Below, piece by piece: positions 51,765 through 59,584 of a DNA stretch of 59,614 nucleotides. The DNA comes from Candidatus Aenigmatarchaeota archaeon (lineage in GTDB: Archaea; Aenigmatarchaeota; Aenigmatarchaeia; QMZS01). The position numbers and the translations under genes are program-made. Every line of letters begins with the position of its first letter. Position 1 is the first letter of the stretch. The stretch is taken from NCBI GenBank assembly GCA_016932615.1, contig JAFGCN010000003.1:1-59614 (forward strand). Direction: 5' to 3'. Under the pieces are notes generated by a model, which worked only from the letters and a program-made list of their open reading frames with translations, searched no databases and was not told where the DNA came from.

Positions 51765-53207
51765 CTATGCCTTTTGTTCCCCGGCGGGCTTTTCTGCAGT
51801 TTTTTCACGCTTCACACGCCGTTTCCTCTTCGTTTTCTGCCCATCTTTTTTCTCGCCCTTTCCTGACTTGATGATTGCAAAGTTTATCGGGTTTTTTATC
51901 TTCCCGCAAAGAGGGAGGGGATGGCAGATTGCGATGTCTTTGTAGAACATTCCGTTTTCGCAGTTTGGTGGCAGGACATTTCGCGCCTGCTTTTTGTGCC
52001 AGGCAAGCTGCGCCTTTACAAAGCCCTCTCTCATGCCCATCCTTTTTCCCCAGTCGAGAACTGTTTCCTCGACTTCAGCCCATGTCCAGTTGCAGGACCT
52101 GAGGAAAGCGATAAGCGTGAAGACGCTTCTCTTCCTCCCGTCCTTGAGGTTTGTCAGGATTGCTTCGATGCAGGGCGGGAAATTCTCCCTTGCTATCTTG
52201 TCCTTGAAGGAAACGAACTCTCTCTGGGGCTTTTTGTCCAGGCCCTCTTTTTCTGATTTCCAGGCACCTTCTATTTTCTTGTTCCAGAATATTGCGTCGC
52301 TTATCAGCGCTTCGCCCCCATGTTTGTTGCCGGAGATTTCAATGTCCTTAAAGTCAAAGTTTCCGATTTCAGCCATTTCGGGCAGGAACATTTCAAGGTC
52401 AGAGGGGCTTATCAGCACCGACGCTTTGCCGGTCTTTTCATGGATGGAATAGGGAATCCTGAAGAGGTGGCGGTTACTCCAGTCGATTTCAAGATAATTT
52501 AGCCACCGGTTTTCCTCAAGGCAGAGCTTGATTCTTTCAAGTTCCTGATCCGTTATGAAGCTTGGCAGGTTTTTGAGGATTTTGGAGTCGCTTTGTGTGA
52601 TTTCGGTTGGAGAGAGCAGGTGGATAACGCCTTCAAGGTAGGTGGAGCGGATGCTGTTTGCTTCATTTTGGATAATGTCTTTTGTGAGCTCAAAAGCGGA
52701 CCTGTACCTTAAGAACCTACTCAGGAGTTTTGGAATCTCCGGGTATCTCAAGCGGGTTTCTTTGTAGTCAAAGGCATCCGGCAGGTTTTCCCAGAAAACG
52801 CAGAAGTGAAATCCACGCCTCCCGGAGAACTTGACAATGTACTTAAGCCCGTATCCGTCAAGGATGCTTCTGACAATAAGGGCCGCCTTTTTTGCTTCCT
52901 CGACGCCCTTATCCGAATCTATGTCGATTATCCAGTCAAAGCCCGTCCGAAGTTCGTCCTGGTTTCTTTCATCAATCAGGAGCGGGTTTGTCCACCTCTC
53001 GACAGAAGAGTGGAAGCTTGCAGCCCCTCTCATCACAAGCCCCGGAACATCGTTAGGGTACATCAGAATTGACGGGCGCCTGAAGTAAGCCCCGTCAATC
53101 ATTCTTCCGACCACTTCCCTTCCGCGTCCGAATTCCCAGAGGAGATTCTGGAGGTCCTTGTTCGAGTAATATTGCACCAGTTCCTGCTTAGTGAGTATCC
53201 TCTCCAT
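51765..53207 (-). CDS. priS: DNA primase, PriS fused to PriL-type C-terminal Fe-S domain
   Basis: 480 residues. The catalytic PriS core has WIIDIDSDK (Asp95, Asp97) and SGRRGFHFCVF (about 128-138). Archaeal PriS usually ends near residue 340; here another 140 residues carry FPPC, PPNC and ICHPLPLC cysteines in the spacing of the PriL C-terminal 4Fe-4S domain, followed by a Lys/Arg-rich tail. Single-chain primases of this type are known in Nanoarchaeum. It makes RNA primers for replication. No separate priL is seen in this window. Confidence 0.85.
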   Translation of the reverse strand: MERILTKQELVQYYSNKDLQNLLWEFGRGREVVGRMIDGAYFRRPSILMYPNDVPGLVMRGAASFHSSVERWTNPLLIDERNQDELRTGFDWIIDIDSDKGVEEAKKAALIVRSILDGYGLKYIVKFSGRRGFHFCVFWENLPDAFDYKETRLRYPEIPKLLSRFLRYRSAFELTKDIIQNEANSIRSTYLEGVIHLLSPTEITQSDSKILKNLPSFITDQELERIKLCLEENRWLNYLEIDWSNRHLFRIPYSIHEKTGKASVLISPSDLEMFLPEMAEIGNFDFKDIEISGNKHGGEALISDAIFWNKKIEGAWKSEKEGLDKKPQREFVSFKDKIARENFPPCIEAILTNLKDGRKRSVFTLIAFLRSCNWTWAEVEETVLDWGKRMGMREGFVKAQLAWHKKQARNVLPPNCENGMFYKDIAICHPLPLCGKIKNPINFAIIKSGKGEKKDGQKTKRKRRVKREKTAEKPAGEQKA

Positions 53208-53242
53208 AAATGGCTTTTTAAAGAATAGGGGTAATCTGCCCG

Positions 53243-54238
53243 CTAGAAAAGCCGCATTAGTTCGCTCTCGCTTATTGGCTCTGGAATAGTATTTAGCCCT
53301 CTTTGATAGGCCTTATCAAGCTCTGCAATCTTTTTTGGCTTGCCCCGGCTGTTTCCTCTGAGAAACAGGCCGTTTCCAATTTGCATTTTTTCCATTATTT
53401 CTGCGCCAGGCGGAGTGCCAATCCTTGTCGAGCTATGGTCGGTCTTTAGAAGCCCAAGCCCTGAGCGGGAAATTCTCGACAAAACATAATTGTCGCAGGC
53501 AAGTGAGCCCTCTGAGGGGAGTAATTTTAAGTCACTGTGAAGCTTTGCGCAAAATCCATTCCACTCGGCAAGCTTCAGGTAGACTTCAAAGGCCTCCTCC
53601 GGGTCCGGCTTTTTGCGGGAACTCATGGCGAGCGCTTCCTTTAGCCGGAGGTCGCTTCCGATGCTTGGGATTTCAAGCGCAATGCATGCGGTTGGGGCTC
53701 CTTCAAAGAACAGGTTTTCATAGCTTCCAAGGCACACTGGGGCGTAAGGGGAAGAAAAGCCGAACTGATTGAGGTAGTCCGTAATAAGCCCGCAGGCCTC
53801 TAGCTCATTTTCTGCCTTCTTCCGGCTGAGGACTCCAAACGACCCTGACTGTCTGTATAGTCCACATTCAATATGAGGGTCGCAGGCGTCGCTTTCCTGA
53901 AGCGGAAAATAGTTGCATTCTGGCGAGGCCAACGGGCAAGAAAATATGGAGTCATGCACTGGGCTTGGCATTGAAAGGCCCTTGCGTCTTCTTGAGTGCG
54001 CTTTCCATATGGCTTTGGGAATGTTTCCATGCGGATCAACTCCTTTTAGCTTGTAGGTCTTTTCTCCCTCTTTTAGAATGGCGCCCCGGCTTTCTGAGCT
54101 TATGGCGGAAATATCTCCGTCGCTTCTTACGACAAGCGGAAGCTTGTAGGGAAAGTCATCTGCTTTTCTGGCTCCATATGGCCAGGGTGAAAGTTTTACC
54201 TCTGCTCTCACTTTCCCAATCAGGTCGTCAAATCTCAT
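53243..54238 (-). CDS. Hypothetical protein, kinase-like pattern (tentative)
   Basis: 331 residues from the ATG at 54238; the longer reading to 54295 runs over a TATA-like GATATTTTC. A Cys cluster (CPLASPEC...CDPHIEC) is followed by a region FCAKLHSDLKL...DNYVLSR...LLKTDH, whose order recalls the HxD, N and D residues of kinase-like folds. The match is weak. It starts 35 bases upstream of the primase start, on the same strand, so cotranscription with the primase is likely. It does not look like PriL. Confidence 0.5.
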   Translation of the reverse strand: MRFDDLIGKVRAEVKLSPWPYGARKADDFPYKLPLVVRSDGDISAISSESRGAILKEGEKTYKLKGVDPHGNIPKAIWKAHSRRRKGLSMPSPVHDSIFSCPLASPECNYFPLQESDACDPHIECGLYRQSGSFGVLSRKKAENELEACGLITDYLNQFGFSSPYAPVCLGSYENLFFEGAPTACIALEIPSIGSDLRLKEALAMSSRKKPDPEEAFEVYLKLAEWNGFCAKLHSDLKLLPSEGSLACDNYVLSRISRSGLGLLKTDHSSTRIGTPPGAEIMEKMQIGNGLFLRGNSRGKPKKIAELDKAYQRGLNTIPEPISESELMRLF

Positions 54239-54326
54239 TATTGAGCTTAAGTTTACAGTTAAGTAATGAAAATATCTTTTTTGGCGGTTTTGCAAGGATA
54301 AATACCTTTTTGCCTAATCTTCTGCT

Positions 54327-54815
54327 ATGGCAAAGTCAAAAAAATCTGCTTTTGGCCTTCCCGTTGAGCAATTACGGGACTTTCCCGGCTGGAGTGAGGC
54401 GCCTATCCCATTTTGCCATGATTTTGCGAGGAATGACCCTAATTACAGGATTGACCCCCGGGCCGCTGCCTGGTGCTGCAAAAGGCACGAAAAGGGAAAA
54501 TCCCTCTGCGTAAGGGACGAAATGCTTGAGAAAATGGGGCTCACACCGGAAGAGTTTGTAAAACTAAAGGAGGATTTTTCCAGGGAGGCCGGCCTTGACG
54601 CTGAAACCTGCTATGGCTCGCTTGCTTACTGCTGCGCAAGAAATTGCCCAATTAGGAATAGGGGCGTGTCCTTGGCAGAGGCATTTAAGGGGCTGCCTGA
54701 AGAAAAGAGGATGGAGGAGTATCACCGGCTCAAAAAAGCCCTTGCAGCCAGGATTTTAAGGGCGGCAAAAAACAAGGAGCTGGTGGAGCCGTTTATCGAG
54801 CCAGACTTGAAATGA
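54327..54815 (+). CDS. Cysteine-rich protein
   Basis: 162 residues with about ten Cys: FC, WCC, LC, then CYGSLAYCCARNCP. Paired cysteines and conserved Trp/His suggest Fe-S or zinc binding. The CC...C pattern recalls the domain called methanogenesis marker protein 9, but that is a weak visual match. The C-terminal 60 residues are helical and charged. Confidence 0.55.
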   Translation: MAKSKKSAFGLPVEQLRDFPGWSEAPIPFCHDFARNDPNYRIDPRAAAWCCKRHEKGKSLCVRDEMLEKMGLTPEEFVKLKEDFSREAGLDAETCYGSLAYCCARNCPIRNRGVSLAEAFKGLPEEKRMEEYHRLKKALAARILRAAKNKELVEPFIEPDLK

Positions 54816-54880
54816 CTGCCAATAGTTAGCAAAAACTCTTGTGATTTTAATTCTAAAGCCAATATTCGACAAATGCCGCT

Positions 54881-55189
54881 TTACCTGACCTCAATGGATT
54901 CCTTCTTGAAGCCTTCCTCGACCAGAATATGCCGCACCTTTTCCTTGTGCTCTCCCTGCAGCCAGATTTCGTCCTTTTTTACTGTTCCGCCGCAGGCAAG
55001 GCGCATCTTTAGCGTTTTCTGGAGGTCCCTGAGGTCAACTTGCTTGGGGTCGAGCCCTGAGATGATCGTTATTTTTTTCTTGAATCGCCCAATCTGGGTG
55101 TAAATGATTATCTTCTGCTCCTCCTTGCTCATCGCGCCGCAGGTGCATATATCCCGCGGAAGTCCACAAATCGTGCATATGTCTGCCAT
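54881..55189 (-). CDS. Translation initiation factor aIF1 (SUI1)
   Basis: 102 residues. N-terminal zinc-binding CTICGLPRDICTC, then the SUI1 domain: KKITIISGLDP, LKMRLACGGTVKKDEIWLQGEH. It controls start-codon fidelity on the small subunit. It overlaps the uL29 stop by one base (TAATG), keeping the archaeal uL29-aIF1 gene order. Confidence 0.92.
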   Translation of the reverse strand: MADICTICGLPRDICTCGAMSKEEQKIIIYTQIGRFKKKITIISGLDPKQVDLRDLQKTLKMRLACGGTVKKDEIWLQGEHKEKVRHILVEEGFKKESIEVR

Positions 55190-55380
55190 TATTTAGCCAT
55201 TGTTGTTTTCAACCGGGCAATCGTCCTTCTCATCTCCCTTAGCCGTCCTGGGTTTTTTACTGCTCCCCCGATAGCCACGTTGCTCTTTTCTTTTGCAAGC
55301 TCAAGGGTAAGCTCTCTAAGCTTTTTCTCCTTTTCGTCATCGGTCATTTTTCTAGCATCCTTTGCTCTTACTATTGCCAT
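55189..55380 (-). CDS. rpl29: Ribosomal protein uL29
   Basis: 63 residues. LRELTLELAKEKSNVAIGG followed by NPGRLREMRRTIARLKT is the family core, at the peptide exit of the large subunit. It precedes aIF1 as in other archaea, but uS3 is not upstream and uS17/uL14 are not downstream, so the ribosomal operon is broken here. Confidence 0.92.
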   Translation of the reverse strand: MAIVRAKDARKMTDDEKEKKLRELTLELAKEKSNVAIGGAVKNPGRLREMRRTIARLKTTMAK

Positions 55381-55457
55381 AATGTTATTCTTGAATATTT
55401 AATAGTCTTCAAAAACCTATTTTTGGGGCTTTTTGCCAGTCTTCCGGCCCAAATGGC

Positions 55458-55467
55458 TAATATATAG
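55458..55467 (+). promoter_or_regulatory. TATA box before repeat-protein gene
   Basis: TAATATATAG lies 21-30 bases before the ATG at 55488, so the in-frame start at 55473 is not used. Confidence 0.55.
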
Positions 55468-55487
55468 CCGGCTTGGCGTATAGATAT

Positions 55488-56444
55488 ATGGCTGAAAAGG
55501 TTGAGTCGGGCGATAGAAGCCCATTTTATGAAACCCTTCAGGACCCTGTCAAGCAAAGAGGATATTTTGGCGTTCTAAAAGAGACCCGTGATAGGGAAGG
55601 ATTTGAGAGCTTGTATGGCAATGACGTAAAAGACCATCTTAGGAATAAGGACTTGTATGAGATTGGAGTTACGACGGGGCATGATAGTGGTAATGAGCTA
55701 AATCGTGCCATCGACGATTTTGCGTCGAGAATAGATGTCCAATCGGATAGTTGGAAAGATGAGGTTGCTTCTGAGGGCTGGAAGAGCCCTGAAGAATATG
55801 GCCTTGCGAGGGTAATGGGCTTTGACAACCGCGATGATTTTGTGGATGCTGTACGGGGCGGTTTTGACTCCAGTGCCGATTTTGGGGCGGCTTCCCGCGG
55901 GGGCTTTAGCAATTTCGATGAATGGGCAATGGCAAAAGACGCAGGGTATAGCAGTGCCAGCTCATATGATAGGGCCGTTGAGAAAATTGTCGATGGCCTT
56001 AAGGATGACCCTGAGGAGTTAAATAATATCGAACTGGAGTGGGGAAGCCCTGAGGAATATGCGCATGCAAAACTTGCCGGCTTTGAGTCAACTGAGTTTA
56101 GGGGCTGGGAGAATGCAAAAGAGGCAAAAATTTTTGACAAAGATGCCCTGGATGAGGCGGCTGAAAACCTTCAGCCAAGCGCCCTCAACCGATGGGAATG
56201 GCTGGACTACCAAAGGGATAGAGGTGTTTTGGGTGAGATTAGAGACCACATCGAGTCCTCGCTTGGAAAAGTGGACCTGTCGTCCAAAGGCATTAATTTG
56301 TCTGATGATACTTTAAGCAACATGGAAATTGCGCTTGGCGCTCTTGCAATCCTCGGGGCAGGAGTGACCGGGGCGTATGCACTCAAGAAGTTGACAAGGG
56401 AGAAGGGCTATGTCGCAAGGGCAAAAGACAAGTTCTATCGCTAA
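55488..56444 (+). CDS. Tail-anchored acidic repeat protein
   Basis: 318 residues. Residues about 95-215 hold at least five degenerate units of about 15 residues of the type 'GF-x-S-x-x-E(Y/W)-x-x-A-x-x-x', e.g. WKSPEEYGLARVMGF, FSNFDEWAMAKDAGY, WGSPEEYAHAKLAGF. A C-terminal helix MEIALGALAILGAGVTGAYAL (about 285-305) with a basic tail looks like a tail anchor, with the acidic repeat domain in the cytosol. No function known. A coiled-coil gene follows by ten bases. Confidence 0.65.
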   Translation: MAEKVESGDRSPFYETLQDPVKQRGYFGVLKETRDREGFESLYGNDVKDHLRNKDLYEIGVTTGHDSGNELNRAIDDFASRIDVQSDSWKDEVASEGWKSPEEYGLARVMGFDNRDDFVDAVRGGFDSSADFGAASRGGFSNFDEWAMAKDAGYSSASSYDRAVEKIVDGLKDDPEELNNIELEWGSPEEYAHAKLAGFESTEFRGWENAKEAKIFDKDALDEAAENLQPSALNRWEWLDYQRDRGVLGEIRDHIESSLGKVDLSSKGINLSDDTLSNMEIALGALAILGAGVTGAYALKKLTREKGYVARAKDKFYR

Positions 56445-56453
56445 TCTGAAAAT

Positions 56454-56945
56454 ATGGCAGAAAAAAGGGGGTTTGGCAAAACCGAAACCAGGATAATTGA
56501 GAGCACGTTAAGCGCTTACCAGTCCAAGAAGCCCTGCCTGAGCAGGGTGGAGGAAAAAGGCGCCTATACAAGCAATCTTAAGGAGGTAAGGAAAATTTCT
56601 ACGCTGAGCGCGTCAAAGGAAATTTCGAGGCAAAAGCTTAAGCTCAAGAAATTCCTGGAAAAGGCGGAATCCGGCTATGACAGGGAAATTTCCCACTTTC
56701 TCAGGGAGCTTATAAGGGCAGAAAAGTCCGGAAATATCCAAAAGCTCAGGGCGGGCCGGGAGTTGTCGGACGCATGGGCAAGGTATTTTACTGCCTTTGA
56801 AAGTGGGCTTAAGGGGAAAAAGACAGACCCAAAAGTCCGGGAATTTGCCAAAAGCCAGGTTCTCTTTTTCAATACCCTTTCAGAGTCCATAACTAGCGCA
56901 CTGAACAGCGCAAAATCCGGCTCGATGAGAAAGGTTCTGGAATAG
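56454..56945 (+). CDS. Basic helical protein
   Basis: 163 residues, almost all helix, strongly basic with heptad-like stretches (about 45-100) and few hydrophobic patches. It starts nine bases after the tail-anchored repeat protein stop and is probably cotranscribed with it. A partnership of basic with acidic protein is possible. No family recognised. Confidence 0.55.
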   Translation: MAEKRGFGKTETRIIESTLSAYQSKKPCLSRVEEKGAYTSNLKEVRKISTLSASKEISRQKLKLKKFLEKAESGYDREISHFLRELIRAEKSGNIQKLRAGRELSDAWARYFTAFESGLKGKKTDPKVREFAKSQVLFFNTLSESITSALNSAKSGSMRKVLE

Positions 56946-57069
56946 CTGCCTTTATAAAAACTGCATGGGTTTTTTTCTGTGTTTTTGCTCAGGGGGACTG
57001 AACTGATTGCATTCTGAACCAAAAAATGAACTTTTATTGGATTAGGTTGTCAGTAGGTGATTTATAATC

Positions 57070-57246
57070 TTATCTCTTGCCCATCTTTGACTTGGGCCGG
57101 AAGGTGTTTACCCCACACTTCCTGCAGTGGACTTTCTTGAGCCGGACTGCAAGGGGGTTTGCTCTCTGCTTGCTTTTGCATCTCAGGCAAACAAATACAT
57201 TTTCAAACAGCCGGTGATATACCGGGCCTGTGACTTTCTTTCCCAT
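57070..57246 (-). CDS. rpl40e: Ribosomal protein eL40
   Basis: 58 residues, below the length of most gene-finding cut-offs. ENVFVCLRCKS and then HCRKCGVNTFRPKSK give the two CxxC knuckles of the archaeal eL40 zinc ribbon, with the final LRPK-like segment. A TATA-like TTTAAATTATT lies about 20-30 bases upstream on the minus strand. Confidence 0.85.
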   Translation of the reverse strand: MGKKVTGPVYHRLFENVFVCLRCKSKQRANPLAVRLKKVHCRKCGVNTFRPKSKMGKR

Positions 57247-57323
57247 AAGAGAGTTATTCTAAATAATTTAAACCCTCCCGTCTGAAAGATTTGAAGTATG
57301 TGCGCAAAAGGGGCTTTTTGGGG

Positions 57324-57710
57324 CTAATAGACGTACCCGAGTATGATTCCGCCCTGGCTTCCCTCTATTTCCCTTTCGGTTGTCACCCCGTCTTTAGGGG
57401 TTGAAACAAGAAGATGGCCTACATTTTCGCCTGGAAGGAACCTGAACTTGAATTTCACGATTTCGCTTTTCTTGAACGCAATCCTGGGCTTGACGACCTT
57501 GAGCTCATTGATTTTTCCGTTTAGCTTGACCTTGAAGCTGTGGTAGTTGTTCTCTGGCAGGACTTCATAGCCCTTTATGTAGCCCTTTGCCTTAAGCACC
57601 TCAAGAATGTTCTTTATGAGGTTGCTGCTGCTGATAAGGGTCTCACTTTTACCAACCGCTTCGGCGTTCTTTATTGCCGAAAATGCGTCTGCAAGCAAGT
57701 CATGTCTCAT
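57324..57710 (-). CDS. rps8: Ribosomal protein uS8
   Basis: 128 residues. N-terminal LLADAFSAIKNAE, ISSSNLIKNILEVLKAKGYI, and the C-terminal VSTPKDGVTTEREIEGSQGGIILGYVY are typical of archaeal uS8, which binds the central domain of 16S rRNA. It stands alone, away from uS14 and uL6, its usual partners. Confidence 0.93.
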   Translation of the reverse strand: MRHDLLADAFSAIKNAEAVGKSETLISSSNLIKNILEVLKAKGYIKGYEVLPENNYHSFKVKLNGKINELKVVKPRIAFKKSEIVKFKFRFLPGENVGHLLVSTPKDGVTTEREIEGSQGGIILGYVY

Positions 57711-57810
57711 AAATAGAGTGCTGAAAATAACTTAAATCTCACTTGCCCCTGAGGAGTTAAGTGGTTGCCCGAAGAACTTGTGTCTTTTAATAAAAAGGCG
57801 GATTTTGCAG

Positions 57811-57820
57811 ACATATATTT
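57811..57820 (+). promoter_or_regulatory. TATA box before 28-residue basic protein
   Basis: ACATATATTT lies 20-29 bases before the ATG at 57840, the same spacing as for established genes in this window; it supports the very short reading frame as a real gene. Confidence 0.55.
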
Positions 57821-57839
57821 TTGATTTCTGTTGTAGATT

Positions 57840-57926
57840 ATGCCTTGTGGAAAAAAGAGAAAGAAGGGTAAGATTAAGACACATAAGCTCAAAAAGAGGA
57901 GAAAGTCCCAAAGACACAAGAAATAA
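57840..57926 (+). CDS. 28-residue highly basic protein
   Basis: ATG 57840 to TAA 57924-57926. More than half of the residues are Lys or Arg (MPCGKKRKKGKIKTHKLKKR and a short basic tail ending RHKK). Composition and length recall tiny ribosomal proteins such as bTHX or the AURKAIP1/COX24 (mS38-type) peptides, but homology is not shown. It has a well-placed TATA box and lies among ribosomal protein genes, so a ribosome-associated role is the best guess. Confidence 0.6.
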   Translation: MPCGKKRKKGKIKTHKLKKRRKSQRHKK

Positions 57927-58032
57927 GGGCTTGTTCTTTTTGGTTTGTTCTTTAGAGTGGGTTTTAAACATAGTGGTTTTGGAAGGGTAGGTAGTCCAGG
58001 AAGTGCCTGCTTTTTTATAGGTAGAGTATTTT

Positions 58033-58452
58033 ATGAAACAGGCAGCAGATGTAATGGTGGTTGATAATCAGGGTTGCTGTCTTCTGCTTAAGCGCTCCTT
58101 GCATGCGCAGTATTCTCCAGGTCTATGGGGCTTTCCAGGAGGAAAAGTCGATGGCGGGGAAACGCCTTACCTTGCGTCAGTAAGGGAGCTTGGGGAGGAA
58201 ACGGGAATAGAAGCAATCCCTCAAAAAGAGCCGTTTGCTATATGCTACTATCCCGAAAACAAGAAGGAAGGGGCAATTTTGGAAGTTTTTGTCTACAAAG
58301 TAATGCTATCCGGGCGGCCTGAAGTAAAGCTCTCTTCTGAGCATACAGCATATATCTGGTCTCCTCTGGAGGATTTGCCCGGCCCCGAGGAGATGATACT
58401 TTGCACAAGAGAAGCTTTCCGGAAGATTTTGGGCGGCTTGGCCCAAACTTAA
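58033..58452 (+). CDS. Nudix hydrolase
   Basis: 139 residues. Nudix box GGKVDGGETPYLASVRELGEE-TGIE is complete, and the N-terminal strand with LLLKRS suggests the MutT/NudF-like group, acting on nucleotides or ADP-sugars. TATA-like TTTTTATAGG lies about 15-20 bases before the ATG. Confidence 0.9.
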   Translation: MKQAADVMVVDNQGCCLLLKRSLHAQYSPGLWGFPGGKVDGGETPYLASVRELGEETGIEAIPQKEPFAICYYPENKKEGAILEVFVYKVMLSGRPEVKLSSEHTAYIWSPLEDLPGPEEMILCTREAFRKILGGLAQT

Positions 58453-58600
58453 CGGCAATTGCCGATATCACGCTAAACTTTAAATACTTTTCGCGTAAAA
58501 CCACCTTATGCAATTTGTCGCGGGTAAAGGTTGGAACACTAAGCCAATTTTTACATTGAGATGCTAATCCCGCGCACCTTTCTTAACTTCTTAACGCAAT

Positions 58601-58873
58601 ATGGCAATCGGTCGTTCTCGCGCGGGGGTATATTCTATAGGCAATCTGGATGAGTGTGTGGAGGTTTTCCGGAAAATCCTTCTTCCGGCGGCAGCTCTCA
58701 GGTTTTACCGGAGCAGAAGCTCTGTTCCAAGGGAGCTTGATTTCCACAAGGAGCAGTGTGTTGAGATAATAAGGGAGGCGGAGATTCCCGAGCAGCTTAG
58801 GATAAAGCTGATATTTGACCTGGAAAGGGACTACGAAAAAGTTCTTTCCTGGGCAGAGGTGAAAAATGCCTGA
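58601..58873 (+). CDS. Small hypothetical helical protein
   Basis: 90 residues, mostly helical, with a basic first third and an acidic helix near the C-terminus. No membrane segment or known motif. Upstream promoter signals are weak; the frame might be real given the host-like codon usage but is not certain. Confidence 0.45.
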   Translation: MAIGRSRAGVYSIGNLDECVEVFRKILLPAAALRFYRSRSSVPRELDFHKEQCVEIIREAEIPEQLRIKLIFDLERDYEKVLSWAEVKNA

Positions 58874-59052
58874 ATCTGCAGTTAGGGTCATCAGTGTACA
58901 AAGAGCGAAAGGGTTTGAAGCTCTCCTAAGAGGTGATGGATAGAAAGAGGCAAGTATTCGGTTTCGGGCAACGGGGCGCAGTTTTGTTTCTGCCCGAAAA
59001 AAGCGTCCCGTTTAATTAGTTAAGTAAATCAGCCAACTGGTGAAAACTGCCT

Positions 59053-59451
59053 TTAAACTACAATTGAGGCAAGCTTTCCCACTGGAAGGTACCTCTCTAC
59101 AACCTCCCTTGCTATAGGGCCTTTAATCTCGGTTCCAAGAGGGTTCAGCTTGCTGTCGGTAAGTATGATCGCATTGTCCTCAAAGGCAACCCTTACTCCA
59201 GTGTTTCTCCTGAATTCCTTTTTCTGCCTTACAATAATCCCATAGTGGACCTTGTGCCTGAGCTTAAACTCTCCCTTTGTTACAGCGCAGGTTACTATGT
59301 CGCCGACGCCTCCGCTGGGGTTTCTCCTCTTCCTGCACTGGTAGTGCTTGAAATTGATTATTTTGACCTCTTTAGCCCCGCTATTGTCGGCGCACACCAG
59401 AACACTTTCTGTCGTGAGCCCCCTTGTAATCTTGCTTGCCAGCGCTTTCAT
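59053..59451 (-). CDS. rpl14: Ribosomal protein uL14
   Basis: 132 residues. VLVCADNSGAKEVKIINF, then GVGDIVTCAVTKGEFKLRHKVHYGIIVRQKKE, and the end GPIAREVVERYLPVGKLASIVV define uL14, on the subunit interface of the large subunit. A TTTAAAAATTTAAAATA stretch (about 59464-59480) just upstream is a strong promoter candidate on this strand. Confidence 0.94.
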   Translation of the reverse strand: MKALASKITRGLTTESVLVCADNSGAKEVKIINFKHYQCRKRRNPSGGVGDIVTCAVTKGEFKLRHKVHYGIIVRQKKEFRRNTGVRVAFEDNAIILTDSKLNPLGTEIKGPIAREVVERYLPVGKLASIVV

Positions 59452-59584
59452 TTATACAAATGGTTTAAAAATTTAAAATACCCCCAATATTGGGCTGTTG
59501 GACAGATGTCGGTAACGAGAGGGTCTAGTATTTCGCTAGAGGTAGTTATTTATCTCTAGGTTTGTAGAATTATTGTGAGAAAAG

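Noticed and set aside
53243-54238. DNA primase large subunit PriL
   Set aside because: No PriL motifs; the PriL-type Fe-S domain is already fused to PriS.
58508-58567. 19-codon frame with a TTTAAATA box about 25-30 bases upstream
   Set aside because: Too short and without compositional bias; could as well be a non-coding transcript, so not called as a gene.
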